Part shown: positions 1 through 6,129 of the stretch, in pieces
Numbering within the stretch: position 1 is the stretch's first letter
How the letters are laid out: each line of letters begins with the position of its first letter
DNA from: Verrucomicrobiota bacterium
GTDB lineage: Bacteria; Verrucomicrobiota; Kiritimatiellia; UBA8416; JAIOPI01
Reading direction: 5' to 3'
NCBI GenBank assembly: GCA_027620105.1
Contig: JAQCIA010000053.1
Location: 1 to 9,715, forward strand
DNA length: 9,715 nucleotides
The notes under the pieces: model-generated
The model's database searches: none
Told to the model about the DNA's origin: nothing
The model's input: the letters and a program-made list of their open reading frames with translations, nothing else
Translations under genes and position numbers: made by a program

Positions 1-824
1 AGGTTGTAGTAATCTGAAAAATAAAGTGCCGCGATGTTGTGGATCGTAAGCTCGATGCCGAAGCAGGCGCCGTAGATCACAAAGAGGACCCAGACCCGGT
101 AGTCCCTGCAAGCCTTCAGGAAACTCCCCGTCGTCTGCTGCTTCGACGGCATGCGCCCGGCTGCGCGCAATTCCTTGAAGTTCCCTTCGGGGCAATCCTG
201 GGTAAACCGGTAGTAGGCGAAACTCGTCGCCATGCAGGTCAGCCCTGCCACGACCATGGAGGCGCGCCAGCCCCAGAATTCGTTGACGCCCAGCGTCAGG
301 AATCCGACGAACAGGAGCGGCATGACCAATTGCGTCATGCCGCCGCCGAGATTACCCCAACCGGCGGTGGTCGCATTGGCCGTACCCACGATATTCGGCG
401 CGAACATCACAGATGTGTGATACTGCGTGATCACGAACGACGCGCCGATGACGCCAATCGCCAGCCGGAACAATAAAAACGCTTCGTAGTTGCGGGCGAA
501 CCCGATGCCAATCACCGGCAACGACCCGAGCAGAAGCAGCCATGTGTAGGCGAATCGTGGACCGATACGATCGCACAGCCACCCGATGAACAGACGCGCC
601 AGAATCGTCATCGCCACGGAGGCGATAATGCAGTTGCCGACCTGGGCTTGGGTCAGCGCCAACTCCGCCCGTACCACCGTCATCAACGGCGCAATGCCGA
701 ACCAGGCGAAGAAGCACAGAAAGAACGCGAACCAGGACATGTGAAACGCCCGCATCTGCGGCGTCCCGATACTGAACAGGTGGATCCGGGTTGCTTTGGC
801 GCTAACGGGCATGGCTTCCTGCAT
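1..824 (-). CDS. narK: Nitrate/nitrite porter, NarK/NasA-type MFS transporter (3' end beyond window)
   Basis: Minus-strand reading gives 274 residues without a stop, running off the left edge. It is a major facilitator superfamily protein of the nitrate/nitrite porter (NNP) group, an inner-membrane carrier for nitrate uptake and/or nitrite export. Seen in the sequence: a hydrophobic first helix (residues 27-50, FHMSWFAFFLCFFAWFG), an arginine in helix 2 followed by the MFS loop 2-3 motif (R77, then GWLCDRIGPR at 81-90), and the glycine-rich nitrate signature AGWGNLGGG at 154-162. About 60 percent of a typical 420-450-aa porter is present. I chose the ATG at 824 because AAAGG at 831-835 lies 6 nt upstream; the ATG at 830 directly abuts it. 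Other genes of nitrate assimilation would be expected further left (inference). NarK versus NasA/NrtP naming cannot be settled from this fragment. Confidence 0.93.
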   Translation of the reverse strand, partial: MQEAMPVSAKATRIHLFSIGTPQMRAFHMSWFAFFLCFFAWFGIAPLMTVVRAELALTQAQVGNCIIASVAMTILARLFIGWLCDRIGPRFAYTWLLLLGSLPVIGIGFARNYEAFLLFRLAIGVIGASFVITQYHTSVMFAPNIVGTANATTAGWGNLGGGMTQLVMPLLFVGFLTLGVNEFWGWRASMVVAGLTCMATSFAYYRFTQDCPEGNFKELRAAGRMPSKQQTTGSFLKACRDYRVWVLFVIYGACFGIELTIHNIAALYFSDYYN

Positions 825-840
825 GATCATCCTTTGTAAG

Positions 841-887
841 TAAAAAAACCGGCAAACATGGAGACAGGTTCTCCCCATGTTTGCCGG
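841..887 (-). terminator. Intrinsic terminator/attenuator in the narK leader
   Basis: On the minus strand a perfect 13-bp inverted repeat (CCGGCAAACATGG at 849-861 against CCATGTTTGCCGG at 875-887) is followed at once by seven T residues (848-842). Folded as RNA it gives an 11-bp stem, a 2-nt bulge, a 5-bp upper stem and a 5-nt loop. Only 17 nt separate the T tract from the narK start, so it lies inside the narK leader rather than simply closing the upstream gene. Confidence 0.85.
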
Positions 888-942
888 CTTAAGTTCGAGT
901 TGGCTTCGTGCCGGTTGTCAGATGTCGCGGATCACATGCTTG

Positions 943-1143
943 TCAAGTGGCCCCTTTTCCCTGGCTGAGTCGGATATTCAGATGCTCCGTTACCTTTGAT
1001 ACGGTCCACGGCTCCGTGCCCCTGCACTCGATTTCCAGCGTATGGCGCTGTTGCGGGTCGAGCGACTGAATCACGCTGATCAAAGACTGCTGTCTCTCCG
1101 TAAGCCGTAATGCACCCCCTGCGGGATCCTGGTCTATTTTCAA
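943..1143 (-). CDS. Small conserved-looking protein of unknown function upstream of narK
   Basis: A 66-codon ORF with a TTG start; AGGAG lies 6 nt upstream, a strong ribosome binding site that fixes the start. It encodes a soluble, charged protein with no signal peptide or membrane segment (LTERQQSLISVIQSLDPQQ near residues 14-32, then RGTEPWTVSKVTEHLNIRLS near 41-60). I do not recognise the family. The composition (helix-rich N-half, beta-like C-half with a RGTEPW motif) looks like real protein rather than a chance ORF. It lies 118 nt upstream of narK in the same direction, between a candidate sigma-54 promoter and the leader terminator, so it would be the first gene of that unit. A role in nitrate or nitrogen control is only guilt by association. 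Confidence 0.7.
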   Translation of the reverse strand: MKIDQDPAGGALRLTERQQSLISVIQSLDPQQRHTLEIECRGTEPWTVSKVTEHLNIRLSQGKGAT

Positions 1144-1213
1144 TAAAGCTCCTGCCTGTCCTGCTTGTCAGGCTGCACCTGTTCCGCCCACTCGTCGCCG
1201 CGGGACGAGCGAT

Positions 1214-1229
1214 AGCAGCAAGCATGCCA
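1214..1229 (-). promoter_or_regulatory. Candidate sigma-54 (-24/-12) promoter
   Basis: Minus strand TGGCATG-CTTG-CTGCT matches the RpoN consensus TGGCACG-N4-TTGCW at all but two defined positions and keeps the required GG-N10-GC spacing. Predicted transcription start is near 1203, giving a leader of about 60 nt to the TTG start at 1143. Sigma-54 with an NtrC-type activator commonly drives nitrate assimilation genes, which fits narK downstream. Confidence 0.6.
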
Positions 1230-1497
1230 CAGGGGCTTCCCACACATCGCGGCACCCTTGCACGAATGACACATCGATTTGCGTTGCAATCATTTACGAT
1301 TGTCAGAATCTCGCAGCGCCTGCAGCGCGGGTTGCCTGATGACCGATCTACCAAAACAACATCCATGTATAAATGAGCTAATCGATCTACATTTCTGTAT
1401 GATTCGTCATCCATAGGACGCGACCGAATGAATCGGATTTTGAGGGGGGCTCCTTTGTGTCTGGATGGTTTCCGGTGGCTGAATGGCTTGATGTTGA
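1230..1497. other. Non-coding stretch upstream of the sigma-54-like promoter
   Basis: I see no convincing gene here. The stretch 1340-1430 is more AT-rich than the surroundings and contains two copies of CGATCTAC-like sequence (CCGATCTACC near 1343-1352, TCGATCTAC near 1382-1390) about 40 bp apart, at a distance suited to enhancer-binding activator sites for the promoter at 1214-1229. ORFs on both strands here have no recognisable protein character. Confidence 0.35.
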
Positions 1498-1683
1498 TGT
1501 TGCGACGGCAAGTTGCCGCCCTGCGTCAGGCGGGAATTGAAGAGGACAACCCGGCTGTGCGGCGGCTGGGATCACGCCGAAGTCACCGCCGAACTCCTCG
1601 ACCTCACCGGCCCCATCGGCGGCTTGAATTTTCAGGCCGCCTTCGCTTCCGCCGAAGCCGCCGGTCGCCATATCGCGGGATAG
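1498..1683 (+). pseudogene. C-terminal remnant of an FAD-dependent oxidoreductase (HI0933/BaiN-like)
   Basis: The plus-strand frame ending in TAG at 1681-1683 reads ...AEVTAELLDLTGPIGGLN, then FQAAFASAEAAGRHIAG and stop. This resembles the C-terminal FAD-contacting segment of HI0933/BaiN-type flavoproteins (pattern EVLDxxGxxGGxNxQxAxxSGxxAG). Only about 45 residues look homologous, from roughly 1550. The frame is closed by TGA at 1495-1497 and there is no Rossmann-fold N-terminus nearby, so more than 300 residues are missing. It is a remnant converging on the glycosyltransferase pseudogene, whose stop is 27 bp away. Family assignment rests on one motif and is uncertain. Confidence 0.45.
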
Positions 1684-1710
1684 GCGCGGGCTAGGGGACA
1701 GACGCCCTGA

Positions 1711-3015
1711 TCACCCGGATGCCGTTTCCAAGCCATCCGCACTTCCACGTACGGGGGAAGGAACTGGACGACGCGGCAGCCAGGCTGCCAGGACCCACAG
1801 GAGCAGGTACGGTTTGAAGGTTAGCGGATAGAGCGCAACCACATGGGTGACGTAATACGGAGCCGGCACCAGCAGCACCATGCCCAGCCAGAGAACGGGG
1901 CAGGGAGCACGCAGGAGCCGCCCCTTGAGCAGCGCCCCGCCAGCAGCCACCACCAGGGAAAGCGCGGATAGGATGAGGATCAGGCGAGGCAGCAAAGAAG
2001 TGATTCCCAGGGCCCACCAGGGGTTCCGGAGCTCCCAGGGATACTGATCAAAGAGATCCCCGCACCAGAACAGATAAACGCGGATCAGGGTCCGCTTGAT
2101 GAAAAGTCCGGGTTCTGCCCGGATGAAGTCCGTGGCTTCGGCACGGGCAAGTCCCTCGTACACCGCTTCCCCCTGCTGACGGTAGGCCAGCAATTCGTTG
2201 GCATCCAGCGCCGGGTGGCGCGACGTTGAACATTGGACCAGGGTCGCATCGGGGGCGTTGCCCTGCCGCAGTTCGATGCCGAAATTACCGCGGAAGGGCT
2301 GGACTTTTTGCAGGCGCCACTGATTGCGCAGGGCCCAGGGGGTGAGAATGCCCGCCACCACCACGCAAACCAGCACGGCCTGGACCAGCGCTCGAAAACG
2401 TAATTTCCCCGACACGCCGGCCGCAAGGATGACCAGCAGCCAGAGCAGGGGGATCGGATTCACGAGCAGGGTCATGCCGGTGACCAGGGAAAGCAAGAGC
2501 GCATCGACCAGGTTGGGACGCCGGATCCAGCGCAGTCCGACCAACATCATCGCCATCATGCCCACATCCTGGAAGGCGAAGTACCAGGGGAAGGCATGCA
2601 GTTTGAGGGTTTCCGGCCAGAGGGCGAAGAGGAAGCCCGCGCAGTCGGCATGCCGGCATCCCAATCCGTGCAGCACATGCACGAAGCCCAGCGCAACCGA
2701 GGCCCCGAGGAAGGCCTGAAAGATCAGAAGCATGTGCAGGGACTTCTCCGAATAGACCCCGCTGGCTTCGAAAAGGCTGCCCTAGAGCATGGGCACGATG
2801 GGAGAAAACCAGGCCGTGGGCTGCCCGGTGCTTCCAAAAGGATCACTGAAACCGCGCCCCTCGGCAATGTTCACCGCAATGCGGCCGAGTTCGCCGCCAT
2901 GGTCCACATCGTGCCAACTACGGATTCCCTCCAGTCCATATGCGACAAACAGACGGGCCAGAAATCCGGTCAGAAAGACGAGGACCAGCAGGCGCGGGGA
3001 AAGTCGGTCTTTCAT
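1711..3015 (-). pseudogene. GT39-type membrane glycosyltransferase interrupted by one in-frame amber codon
   Basis: One frame covers 434 codons, but codon 78 is TAG (2782-2784). The first 77 residues contain a hydrophobic helix (8-27), an acidic motif DVDHGGE (36-42) typical of the first extracytoplasmic loop of ArnT/PMT-like glycosyltransferases, and the family-like GQPTAWFSPIVPML (64-77). After the TAG the same frame goes on with GSLFEASGVYSEKSLH and a 340-residue multi-spanning membrane region with many Leu/Val/Trp-rich helices. The product would transfer sugar from a polyprenyl-phosphate donor at the membrane. The expected residue at the TAG is probably Leu (TTG to TAG). Restart at the internal ATG at 2733 would lack the acidic motif. 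It begins 4 nt after the NusG-like remnant. Alternatives are a sequencing error or suppression. Confidence 0.78.
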
Positions 3016-3019
3016 GGGC

Positions 3020-3247
3020 TCACAGCTGGGGGTTGACGTAGGCGGCGCTGGTTTCCAGCACCATACTCTGCTGCATCAGTTCGAGCTGTAGGATGACCTT
3101 GTCCTTGCCGCGCACTTCGGCAATCGCCGCCTCCAGCCCCTTCATAGGGCCGCCGGTGATCCGTACGGGCTTTCCCAGCTGAAGATAGTCGAGTACTTCC
3201 AGTTCCTGTCCGGCCGCCAAGGATTAGGCGATGGCCCGCAGGGATTG
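3020..3247 (-). pseudogene. C-terminal KOW domain of a NusG/RfaH-like antiterminator (truncated)
   Basis: The readable part after a TAA at 3224-3226 is 66 codons (TTG at 3220, stop TGA at 3020) and reads LGKPVRITGGPMKGLEA, then a basic linker, VILQLELMQQSMVLE and a final YVNPQL. This is the KOW domain of NusG-family proteins (GxxVRITxGPxKGLEG ... LxLELLxxSxxVE). In-frame similarity seems to go on upstream of the TAA as YQSLRAIA, so the stop looks premature. The NGN domain that binds RNA polymerase (about 100 residues) is absent: homology ends at about 3248, exactly where a 38-bp repeat begins. Specialised NusG paralogues (RfaH, LoaP, UpxY) often head polysaccharide operons, and the next gene 4 nt downstream is a glycosyltransferase, so this was probably an operon-specific antiterminator. 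Confidence 0.75.
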
Positions 3248-3248
3248 A

Positions 3249-3286
3249 TAAGAAATCGCTTTTCAGGCGTCACGTGCACGCACCCG
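3249..3286. repeat. 38-bp direct repeat, copy 1
   Basis: Identical over 38 bp to 4304-4341 (begins TAAGAAATCGC, ends ACGCACCCG; contains overlapping palindromes CACGTG and GTGCAC). Weaker similarity goes on for about 30 bp on the right side (both copies carry GCTTTCA-C/T near 3309-3316 and 4363-4369). This copy abuts the broken 5' end of the NusG-like gene. Confidence 0.9.
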
Positions 3287-3509
3287 CTGGAGCGGGTCTG
3301 AAGGAGCGCTTTCACGGTGGAGATGTAGAGGAATCGGACTGGCGATGTCAATTCTGACTTCAACCGCACTCCGCAGGTAATCAAGTCGCAGGTGAAGCGA
3401 CCAAGCGCCCGCTAAACAGGCCGATGTGACGAATTCGACACCGTCTGGAGGCGCACCGCCGGGGACGCCCTAGCGCAGGCCACCCGGCTGTCCGCACGCA
3501 AAGACGCAC
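3287..3509. other. Non-coding stretch downstream of the PhyH gene
   Basis: I see no convincing gene and no hairpin with a T tract that would end the PhyH transcript. Short frames on both strands lack recognisable domains. The left end shares the diverged flank of the 38-bp repeat. Confidence 0.5.
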
Positions 3510-4280
3510 CTACCACGTCTCGCAGCCACGAAAGGCCATGCTGGTGGCCGGGTCATAGGCGGGACGCGGCTGGTAGGTGTTGATGCCCGGCACTGCCCGA
3601 CCCCGCAGGAGAAAGCAGCTCGGCCAGGGGCTCTCGGTCACGATCCGCGTGCTGGTGGGGATGTAGCGAATGGTCAGACCCGCCCGGCGTCGCGGTGAGG
3701 TGTTGGCGTTGGAACCATGAATCACATTCGGATGATGAATGGATACGTCCCCCGCCTTGAGGATGATATCCACTGCCTTCGACTCATCGACGAGGGCGTC
3801 GTCGATACTGGACTGGAGCACGTTTGGCTGATCCTCGCGCGCGTGATGCGGTTTGATCTCCATCGTATGCGTCCGCGGAATCACGCGCATGCAGCCATTC
3901 TCCGACGTGGAATCATCCACGGCCAACCACAGGGTTACCACCTCCATGGGCTCCAGCGGCCAGTAGCTGCCATCCTGGTGCCACAGCACCGCCTGCCCGC
4001 TGAACGCCGGCTTGGAGATGTAGTGCGAAGCAAACAGGGCAATGTCGGGTCCGATGAACTGCTGGGCCACATCCAGTAGGCGATCATCGCTGATCAGACG
4101 CACCCAGAACGCATCCTGCGTCATTAGGTTATGCCCCAGTTGCTCGGCCCGCAGCTTGGGGTTGCGGGCGAGTAGCCAGTCGATATGCGCGCTGGCTTCG
4201 GCAATAAGTTCAGCGTCCAGCACATGGCGGGCCAGGCCAAAGCCTTCCCGGTCATACTGCGTCTTGACTGTATCCATCAT
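3510..4280 (-). CDS. Phytanoyl-CoA dioxygenase (PhyH) family protein
   Basis: A complete 256-residue Fe(II)/2-oxoglutarate-dependent oxygenase, close to the family's usual 250-300 aa. The double-stranded beta-helix core is visible: the iron-binding pair in LWHQDGSYW (H101, D103), a conserved DDSTSENGCMRVIPRTHTM stretch at 122-140, and the distal iron ligand in HPNVIHGSNANTS (H188), followed by RRR (197-199), one of which should hold the 2-oxoglutarate carboxylate. The start at ATG 4280 has AAGG 6 nt upstream; a second ATG follows directly. It is cytoplasmic, with no signal peptide. The substrate cannot be told: environmental PhyH proteins hydroxylate many small molecules. It lies between two 38-bp direct repeats and is downstream of, and in the same direction as, the acyltransferase gene. 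It appears intact while its neighbours are damaged. Confidence 0.92.
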   Translation of the reverse strand: MMDTVKTQYDREGFGLARHVLDAELIAEASAHIDWLLARNPKLRAEQLGHNLMTQDAFWVRLISDDRLLDVAQQFIGPDIALFASHYISKPAFSGQAVLWHQDGSYWPLEPMEVVTLWLAVDDSTSENGCMRVIPRTHTMEIKPHHAREDQPNVLQSSIDDALVDESKAVDIILKAGDVSIHHPNVIHGSNANTSPRRRAGLTIRYIPTSTRIVTESPWPSCFLLRGRAVPGINTYQPRPAYDPATSMAFRGCETW

Positions 4281-4303
4281 CCACCACCTTGTTGTTCACA
4301 TGC

Positions 4304-4341
4304 TAAGAAATCGCTTTTCAGGCGTCACGTGCACGCACCCG
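4304..4341. repeat. 38-bp direct repeat, copy 2
   Basis: Exact copy of 3249-3286, same orientation, 1055 bp away. It ends 24 bp before the PhyH start codon. On the minus strand a 24-codon frame (4370-4296) runs through it with no ribosome binding site; I do not call it a gene. Confidence 0.9.
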
Positions 4342-4392
4342 TCGAGACCGGCCTGTATGCACGCTTTCATGCGAGTGGTTGTATCACATGTA

Positions 4393-5616
4393 CTAGCTGT
4401 TGAAAAGGGCTGGCGGTCGCACGGAATGGTTCATCAGCGCTTGGATGCGGTGCCGGAGGAGTTGGGTCATGGGTCGAACGCCGGTCTTGGGATCCAGATG
4501 CCCGGCCTGGAGGAATTCGTGGACATCGATCGGTTCGCCGAAGTTTAGTTCGGCGTGGCGTGGTCCGGGATAGTCTTGCTGATCGAGGACGTCTTCCTCG
4601 AGTTTGAGGATTGTTTCGGCGATGCGGTCCACGGTTGGGTTTTGGCGCAGGTATTGGCCGGGATAACTGTAAAGCTGCTGGGCGACAAAGACCCGGTCCA
4701 GGTCGTCGTAAAGTTCCTCCGCGTGGCCCGGGGGTGGAGGGTTGTCCGGGGCCGTCAGTTTCTTACGGATGACGCGGCGGAGCGTTCGGATTCGGGAGGG
4801 GACGGGGTCGGTGGCTTGGGTGATGCCATGTTTTTTCTCGATTTGATCGACGAGGAATCGCTGCAGGTATTGGATGCGTTCGACTATCGTTCCCGTGCGC
4901 GACTGGCCGATGAACTCCTCCTCCTTGATCGATAGCAGGGTGTTGCCCAGGGCGTAGATCCGTTCCACGATCTCGACGCGTGAACGTGGTTTCCAAGTGA
5001 TCCGTTTCTCGAGCTTGTCGAGACGCGGGGAGAACGTGGCGGCGACGGAGGGATCGTGCGCGATGCGGATGGCGACGGGGACGGCATAACTTTTCTTGCC
5101 TGCAGGCAGTTTTTCGGCGGCGCGCAGGAGGATCGTGGCCACGCCGTCATTCAGAGAGTCGAGTTCCTCGTGGTGATGATAGATCTCACCCTCGGGAAAG
5201 ATGACGAGCGGATGTTGGCATTCGCGGAGGATGTTCATTGCGGTCCGGACGGACGCCAGATCGGCTCCCTCGCGATCGACGGAGAATGCGCCGGACCGTT
5301 GCAGGACGAAGCGGTTCAGTCGGTTGGATTCGAATCCTTCGCGTGCGGCCATGAAATGGAAGACGAACCCGTTTTTGCGTCCGACGTGCACGAGCAACTG
5401 GGGATCGGCGTGATCGGCGTGGTTTGGGGCGACGAGGACGGACTGGCCTTGCTTGACGAGGCGAGCCATGGGTTCGTCGCCGCGCACGGTGACCTGTTGG
5501 ATCTTAAACCTGCGGCGCAGCAGCAACGCCGAGATCGCGTGAAGAATGGGCCGGAACCAGGGGGCGTATTTGGGTGGGCAGAACGCGTAGGGGTTTTGTG
5601 GACGGAGGATGTTCAT
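4393..5616 (-). CDS. Lysophospholipid (1-acylglycerol-phosphate-type) acyltransferase, PlsC-like
   Basis: 407 residues, longer than ordinary PlsC (about 240). The N-terminal half holds the acyltransferase blocks in order: NHADHAD (65-71; the HX4D catalytic motif, H66 and D71), FVLQRSGAFSVDRE (block II, 103-116), FPEGE (140-144, block III) and VPVAIRI (block IV, about 180). The C-terminal half (about 200-400) is helical and charged, without a domain I recognise. The enzyme should transfer an acyl chain to a lysophospholipid or glycerol-phosphate at the inner face of the membrane. The ATG at 5616 overlaps the stop of the upstream MFS remnant by ATGA and has no own strong ribosome binding site, so it was probably translationally coupled. 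An Aas-like pairing with an LplT-type transporter is suggested by that neighbour. Confidence 0.9.
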   Translation of the reverse strand: MNILRPQNPYAFCPPKYAPWFRPILHAISALLLRRRFKIQQVTVRGDEPMARLVKQGQSVLVAPNHADHADPQLLVHVGRKNGFVFHFMAAREGFESNRLNRFVLQRSGAFSVDREGADLASVRTAMNILRECQHPLVIFPEGEIYHHHEELDSLNDGVATILLRAAEKLPAGKKSYAVPVAIRIAHDPSVAATFSPRLDKLEKRITWKPRSRVEIVERIYALGNTLLSIKEEEFIGQSRTGTIVERIQYLQRFLVDQIEKKHGITQATDPVPSRIRTLRRVIRKKLTAPDNPPPPGHAEELYDDLDRVFVAQQLYSYPGQYLRQNPTVDRIAETILKLEEDVLDQQDYPGPRHAELNFGEPIDVHEFLQAGHLDPKTGVRPMTQLLRHRIQALMNHSVRPPALFNS

Positions 5617-5834
5617 CTGGGCTTTGTGGCGAGTTGGGCGGAGACGGTGGGGGCCAAGCGGTCGCGTTCATCGGTGGTGAAATTCCAGCCACCCAGGATG
5701 AAGAACATGACGAGCAACTTGCAGTCATTGCCGCTGGATGTGCCTTGGAACGGCGCGGCGAACAGGCTCCAGAATCCTCGCAGCCAGACTGCGGAATGGA
5801 TGGAGAGCGAGTTGGCGGTTTGTTCTGTTACCAC
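5613..5834 (-). pseudogene. N-terminal remnant of an LplT/Aas-type MFS lysophospholipid transporter
   Basis: A 73-codon frame from GTG at 5834 (AAAGG 4 nt upstream) to TGA at 5613. It reads ...VWLRGFWSLFAAPFQGTSSG, then LLVMFFILGGWNFTTDERDR and soon a stop. This matches how LplT-like MFS proteins begin (FWxLFxxQFQGAFxDNxxKxLV ... ERDxL). A full transporter has about 400 residues and twelve helices; here only the first helix and part of the next loop remain, and TKPR-stop follows directly. The stop overlaps the acyltransferase start by 4 bp, so a deletion seems to have removed the rest of the transporter and left the coupling junction. LplT with an Aas-like acyltransferase imports and re-acylates lysophospholipids in other bacteria. 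Alternatively the short frame is still translated as a leader for the acyltransferase. Confidence 0.6.
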
Positions 5835-6129
5835 GTTGCCTTTGCTGTTGCGCGCATGGGCTCGGGTGCTGCCGTACGGCACTGAACATAGCGGGTTGTC
5901 GGGGTGTGGAGAACATCTTTGTTCTTCGATTGCGTCACGAACGCGGGACGCGAGGGTAGGGGGGGGGCGACGGTAAAATGGAGGCGCACTCCGCTCAAAC
6001 ACAGATTTTTCGGCGGATTTCAGACGCGTGAAAAGGGCGATGCCGATATGGGCAGGGTGAGACCACCCGTGGATTGGCGAGAGACCGGGGTGGCATAACC
6101 GGTGTGCCCGGGTACATGTATTGCGGGAG
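5835..6129. other. Intergenic stretch between the CPBP gene and the MFS remnant
   Basis: I see no gene. It contains a run of nine G at 5959-5967 and several ATGs in short frames without ribosome binding sites. Minus-strand frames reach back from the MFS remnant to 6002 without a stop but have low-complexity, non-protein-like composition. Confidence 0.5.

Noticed and set aside
352..717. Minus-strand 121-codon frame within narK
   Set aside because: It is the +1-shifted frame of the nitrate porter, whose own frame shows the NNP signature and continuous helices.
841..887. Classic ANTAR (NasR/NasT) target in the narK leader
   Set aside because: The ANTAR target needs two hairpins with hexanucleotide loops carrying A1 and G4; here the terminator loop is 5 nt and I find no fitting upstream hairpin.
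941..946. TTGACA on the minus strand as a sigma-70 -35 element for narK
   Set aside because: No acceptable -10 lies 16-18 bp downstream (best 3 of 6 matches), and it overlaps the stop codon of the small ORF.
1387..1694. Overlapping frames on both strands (94 aa minus, 88 aa plus) as genes
   Set aside because: Arg/Pro/Gly-rich composition without motifs; only the third frame ending at 1683 resembles a known protein.
3249..4341. Integron cassette (attC-flanked) around the PhyH gene
   Set aside because: The repeats lack the RYYYAAC/GTTRRRY core sites and the imperfect inverted-repeat structure of attC.
4296..4370. 24-codon frame through the second 38-bp repeat (MKACIQAG...), possible leader peptide of the PhyH gene
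   Set aside because: There is no ribosome binding site, and the two repeat copies are identical at nucleotide level rather than differing at synonymous positions, so coding is not supported.
5959..5967. Run of nine G as a phase-variation tract
   Set aside because: It lies outside any convincing reading frame or promoter spacer, so slippage would have no visible target.
5056..5976. Long plus-strand frame of 306 codons opposite the acyltransferase and MFS remnant
   Set aside because: It is antisense to a gene with clear PlsC catalytic motifs, has no domain I recognise, and arises from the GC-rich codon pattern of the opposite strand.
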